DNA from: Epiperipatus broadwayi
Lineage: Eukaryota > Onychophora > Udeonychophora > Euonychophora > Peripatidae
Length of the DNA: 64,000 nucleotides
Assembly: GCA_028023455.1 (NCBI GenBank)
Contig: JAQFVV010012394.1
Location: 19,426,353 to 19,490,352 of the forward strand
Direction of reading: 5' to 3'
Shown: one piece after another, positions 60,092 through 64,000 of the stretch
Position numbering within the stretch: the first letter of the stretch is position 1
How the letters are laid out: the number at the start of each line of letters is the position of its first letter
The notes under the pieces: generated by a model
Seen by the model: the letters and a program-made list of their open reading frames with translations, nothing else
Told to the model about the DNA's origin: nothing
Database searches by the model: none
Translations under genes and position numbers: made by a program

Positions 60092-61475
60092 TACATAAAA
60101 GTGAAAAGATATAAATATATAAAACTGAAAGAAAAAACTATATATGTCATTTAAATCTTTAATTATTTGAACGTGAATCAATTTTTCTTTTTTTTTCTAC
60201 AATAGAATTTTTTTATCCTTAAATGTTTGAATTATCATTATTTATATATTAAGAGTAGCTTAAGAAGCATATCCTGTCATTAATAGAATTCTATATGCAT
60301 TTATGGATATATATATATATCTTTATACTCAAGTATACATAATTAGAAAATAAATTTCATTATTTATTTTTTAGGGTACTACATTAGCAATTTTGATTAA
60401 TATTTAAATAAAACAATTTTTTAAATTAATCTTAATATAATCACTAGCCAAATAGTGTATTAATGCTTTAAATTGTATACTGCTATATTTAAAAATAAAT
60501 GTTTTTGTTGTATAAATAATGAAAGCTGTAGAACATTTTCATCATTTTAAGTAAATTTTTTTTATCACAATCATTAGATGTAGTTATAATTTAATTGGAA
60601 TAAAAATATAATATATAAACTTTATGTAAAATATACAATATAATAAGTTCCTAAAGTTTCAAAAATTGCCAGAAATATAAAAATGCACAAATACTGTAAA
60701 TAAATAAACTGAGTAATATTTTAAAAATAAATTGATACTAGAAGTATGATTTAGATGTTAAAAATATGTATTGCTAAAAAATTACCAAAAATGCTAGGGC
60801 AGATAATTTCACAACATAGTGAATCATCATTAAAGCAGCTAGTTATTACATATCTCCTTTTTTTCTTTCTTTTCCATTATCTTTATAAGAATTAGTTTTG
60901 TACATTAGATATATATGTCATAATGCTATTATTATTAATTAATGTTGCTTTATCTGTAATTAATTTTTGTAATATTTATTGAAAAATAAAAAAGTTGCAA
61001 ATTACACTTCAAAATGTCCCTGATTTTTTATTTTTATATTATTTTTTGTTCAAAATTTAAAAAACTAGTAATTTTTTACAGGATATTAGAATTAAATAAA
61101 TATAAATTCTGATATTAAATTAAATGTTTAATTTTAAAAAAAAAAAAAAAAAAATATCCAAAGAAAAAAATTTAAAAGAGTTAACAAATAAATCCTTACA
61201 TTTTTTCTTAATGTAAATAATACATGTAATTTTTTTTTTTTAAATTACATTATTTTTTCAGCACTGTAATAAATAGCAGAAAATGTGTTATACATACAAG
61301 TACCGTACATAGTTTGAGTTTGTTTTGATTAATATTTGTTCAGATTTGTTGCTGATATCATTTTTATTTAATTTACTAACTGATTAATGTTGTGTAGGGA
61401 AATAAATATAATGATAGATTTTACAGAAAGAATTAAAAAGCAAAAAAAAAAAAAAAGCTTTAAAAATATTTTCAT
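60092..61475. other. AT-rich stretch without recognisable features
   Basis: TA and poly-A runs (60306-60322, 61137-61154, 61442-61456); no gene seen. Confidence 0.45.
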
Positions 61476-61642
61476 AAGATTTTTTGTAGCCAATAAACAT
61501 CACATGACCACTTCTTATGCTTGTGTATAACTATTGTTAAAACAGGCAAAACTCACTATACGTATTGCCACACCCAGCAAGCTAGAGTAATCAATGGATG
61601 CCAGAAGGCTTGTGCATAAAATCCCCATCCAGTGCCTACTCA

Positions 61643-61700
61643 TCCAATATCCCCAGACTAGTTTCTGGCTTGTGGCCTTCGTCTGTGAGGAGCCTTGGAT
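61643..61700 (-). ncRNA. Hammerhead, family 3, left arm, core mutated
   Basis: Same stems as the right-arm copy and a C at the cleavage position (GAAACUAGUC), but the core reads CAGACGA (61686-61680) where CUGACGA is required. Loss of U4 should weaken or abolish cleavage. Confidence 0.7.
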
Positions 61701-62017
61701 CTGAGAGCACTGCACCTAGATCTTAGGATCTAATTCAAACCTCCAGCAGCCATCTTTTACCTCCACTTAATTACAAAACTATGAGTCTTAAACTGAAAAC
61801 ACCTTAAGGTTTTCAATCCAAGCCTATCAGCTTATATAGTCATATGGGTCTGAACTCAGTTCAGTACCCATACATTTTGGTGTCGTTGGTTTGGGCTTGG
61901 ATTGAAAACCTTAAGGTGTTTTCAGTTTAAGACTCATAGTTTTGTAGTTAAGTGGAGATAAAAGGTGGCTGCTGGAGGGTTGCATTAGATCCTAAGATCT
62001 AGGTGCAGTGCTCTCAG

Positions 62018-62076
62018 ATCCAAGGCTCCTCACTGACGAAGGCCACAAGCCAGAAACTAGTATGGGGATATTGGAT
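62018..62076 (+). ncRNA. Hammerhead ribozyme, type I, family 3, intact core
   Basis: CUGACGA (62033-62039), stem II GGC-CACAA-GCC (62041-62051) with an A-A apposition at its base, GAAAC (62053-62057), UA, then GUA with A17 at 62062. Open stem I: CUCCUC(A) 62026-62032 pairs with UGGGGA from 62063, and after an internal loop AUCCAA (62018-62023) pairs with UUGGAU (62071-62076). All invariant bases are present. Confidence 0.75.
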
Positions 62077-62193
62077 GAGTAGGCACTAGATGGGGATTTT
62101 ATGCACAAGCCTTCTGGCATCCATTGATTACTCTAGCTTGCTGTGTGTGGCAATACACATAGTGAGTTTTGCCTGTTTTAAGATTTTTTTGTA

Positions 62194-63574
62194 CTAAAAA
62201 AAAAGTTGTAAATCAATATTATGGCAGATGGAATATACATTATTATGTGATAAATTCCAAGAAGTTCATGGACATATAATAACACTAATCTTAAAGTTTT
62301 GGTCATGTATGCAATGGTAATTTTTTTAAAGCAAATAGCTTTTATGATTCTGTATATAATTTATATTTATATGAGAGATGAACATATATCCATTTTTCAT
62401 AAAGACAATGTAATTGATTTGAATCCATTTTATGTTAGGATTCATATATAATTTGTTAAAAAAGTTTGCATTAAGATTATCTCATAGACAGATCAGCATT
62501 AGGTTGGCCCAAACAATACATAACATCTATCTTTTATTATTTTGTTGTAGTATTTTTCAAGATTAATAATTCTTTCAGGTCTTCAATAATAGAAGAAAGT
62601 TTAGCAAGTTTGTCTTAGGATATATTTGTTTTGGTACAAGTTGCATTGGCAATTTAGAATTTTAAATTCTCAAATCTGATTGTATTTTTTTTTTTGACAA
62701 CATAAGTTACATATATATATTAAGTTAATTAAAGAGATTTAAAAAAGGAGAGAAATAAAGAGAATAACTAAAAGTCACTTTAATTTGTGCTAAGATAAGG
62801 GTAAATTCTTATCACAAATCAATTACAAATACTTAACCTTAAAATGACAGCATTCTTTCACCCTAATTAAAGATGGTGACCAAAGGGAAGAAAAGATGAT
62901 TCTGAAACCAAAATTAAATTAAAATTTTGTCAAAGTTAACAGGTGTCAACAGGATGTGTGCAGCAGACTAAAAATCAGGAAGACTAAAAAGCAAGTATAT
63001 TGTGCATTGGTTGTCTTAGAATCTCGTTTTCATTTGCCTGGTGACCTGAAATAGCTATTTGATTTAAATTAATTTTCTCTGCATCATATAAAATGCGCTA
63101 AGCTACTCTCTCCAATGGACTGAATTGTTGTAATATGCATGAATAGAGAAGAGTTCGTTTGCTGATGTTTCTTCTTCCTGAAGTCATAGTAATACCGTGA
63201 GTGAAGCCATCACCTACCTGAATCTTTGGACCCCAGATTATCTACAAGGTGTAAGAAGAGTGAACAGTGGATTCCTCTCAAGACAAACCCATGCAGGGTA
63301 AACTACTCAGTACTATTCGTGAACAATTAAATTTGCCGATAAGAAACTTTGTTGCATAAATTAGAAGTGACCACTTTCTTGAACTATAATGATACCAATG
63401 TTGTATTGAATCAGATTACTAAAAATCGAAATCTTAAGAGCATTAATTTTTAATAACTATTTAATTTTGATTTTATATTTTTATTCTCTTAGTAATATTT
63501 GTTAGTTATTAATAGGATAAAATTGTTTAAATTTAAACCTTATTACTGTCATATCTGACCTTGTTTTCAGAAGT
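62194..63574. other. AT-rich stretch, no recognisable gene
   Basis: 62980-63310 is less AT-rich and ends in CATGCAGGGTAAAC, which could be a splice donor, but no coding frame supports an exon. Confidence 0.35.
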
Positions 63575-63990
63575 AGACTTGTCCAGGTTCCTTCCTTATC
63601 TGATCGGAGATTGAGCACACATTTCCGCTAACCAATGTGTAAACATGTCGATTACCAATGTATAAACATAGCCAAAGGGTAAAACATAAGTGTGGCCAAT
63701 GTGTAAACGTGTGTAAAATCCTACCATTGGTTATGCTCTCTGAATCTGATTGCTGCCAGTAAGGTAGGGGATCTGGCAATAAATCGTCAGCCTTTTTGGA
63801 GGCAAGCCAGAGAATGTCTGTCTACCTATACAACTGAACTTGCTCTCCACTGAAACCACTTCCAAAAGTGTTGTTTCTACTATATTCACTACCGGTATGT
63901 TTACACAGTGAGGCAAATCCTATTAGGACTGGCAGCTGCTATGACTATGTCAGACTCTAGGCAAGCTGTTTAGTCATTTAACAAACTTGA
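63575..63990 (+). promoter_or_regulatory. Possible LTR- or promoter-like segment with CCAAT repeats
   Basis: Three copies of a CCAATGTGTAAAC-type 13-mer (63633, 63654, 63695) and an inverted CCATTGG (63723) are followed by AATAAA (63778) and a less AT-rich stretch. This resembles the enhancer, promoter and polyadenylation layout of an LTR, but I could not place its ends, and the window stops here. Confidence 0.3.
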
Positions 63991-64000
63991 GGCAAGCTGT

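Larger units (their letters stand above)
61476..62193. mobile_element. Hammerhead foldback element (family 3), best copy
   Basis: Two arms of about 300 bp, 61489 to about 61840 and about 61850 to 62179, are inverted copies. They meet at a hairpin (GGGTCTGAACTCAGTTCAGT). AAGATTTTTTGTA at 61476-61488 and 62180-62193 (one extra T) flanks it as a target duplication. Each arm holds a hammerhead pointing outward. The left end (GCCAATAAACATCACATGA) is longer than the right. No ORF of note; the minus ORF 61515-61715 lies in the arm. Related copies: 30953-31644, 53640-53895 and 42470-42620. Confidence 0.85.

Noticed and set aside
62495-62525. TTAGGTTGG-type sequence like a mariner terminal repeat
   Set aside because: No inverted partner and no transposase nearby.
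1-64000. CRISPR arrays, bacterial operons, riboswitches
   Set aside because: No regularly spaced identical repeats, no bacterial gene organisation; all recognisable genes are eukaryotic retroelements or transposons.

Overview
This is an AT-rich window of metazoan nuclear DNA, full of homopolymer A and T runs. I found no host protein gene, rRNA gene or functional tRNA gene that I can support. What can be read is a graveyard of transposable elements: RTE-type and other LINE remnants, Penelope-like elements (PLEs) with GIY-YIG endonuclease domains, Tigger-like DNA transposons, MITEs, and several families of short repeats that carry hammerhead self-cleaving ribozyme (HHR) motifs. The mix fits an invertebrate such as a chelicerate, another arthropod, or a cnidarian. 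I cannot fix the species from sequence alone.

Layout. 1-660: 3' end of a PLE whose terminal repeat has a tRNA-like block and an HHR-like block. 876-1491: two direct copies of an HHR-bearing repeat, 473 nt apart. 1495-4441: decayed RTE LINE (minus). 4442-14038: AT-rich, only diverged repeats. 14039-14281: MITE. 17495-18945: older RTE copy. 19802-20290: foldback element. 20437-21375: Tigger-like copy A with a nested LINE tail. 22118-22835: second HHR element. 24285-25680: less AT-rich island, possibly old coding sequence. 26366-26660: solo PLE terminal repeat. 29369-36215: two PLE copies head to head, the whole bounded by a 14-bp direct repeat, with an HHR foldback inserted in one copy. 37595-39033: Tigger-like copy B with the start of a transposase and nested repeats. 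42470-42620: worn HHR repeat. 43287-46996: a second head-to-head PLE pair of another family, bounded by a 13-bp direct repeat, with a third PLE family between the arms. 51795-52985: a third head-to-head PLE pair. 53640-53895: HHR repeat. 54582-56046: LINE 3' part with a tandemly repeated tail. 59217-60089: Tigger-like copy C. 61476-62193: best-preserved HHR foldback, flanked by a near-identical 13/14-bp direct repeat. 63575-63990: possible promoter or LTR-like sequence.

Main message. The HHR motifs share one design: a CUGANGA core, a short hairpin, GAAA, a two-base-pair stem III, and an open stem I made of two short helices separated by an asymmetric internal loop. HHRs in PLE terminal repeats and in small non-autonomous retroelements (retrozymes) are already known. 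Less expected are (a) the repeated head-to-head inverted dimer layout, seen both in PLEs and in short HHR repeats and flanked by 12-14-bp target duplications, and (b) a tRNA-like block with polymerase III A and B boxes inside the PLE terminal repeat. Together these suggest that one PLE-type machinery inserts inverted dimers of both long and short ribozyme-bearing units. That is inference. The repeats, motifs and flanking duplications are visible in the sequence.
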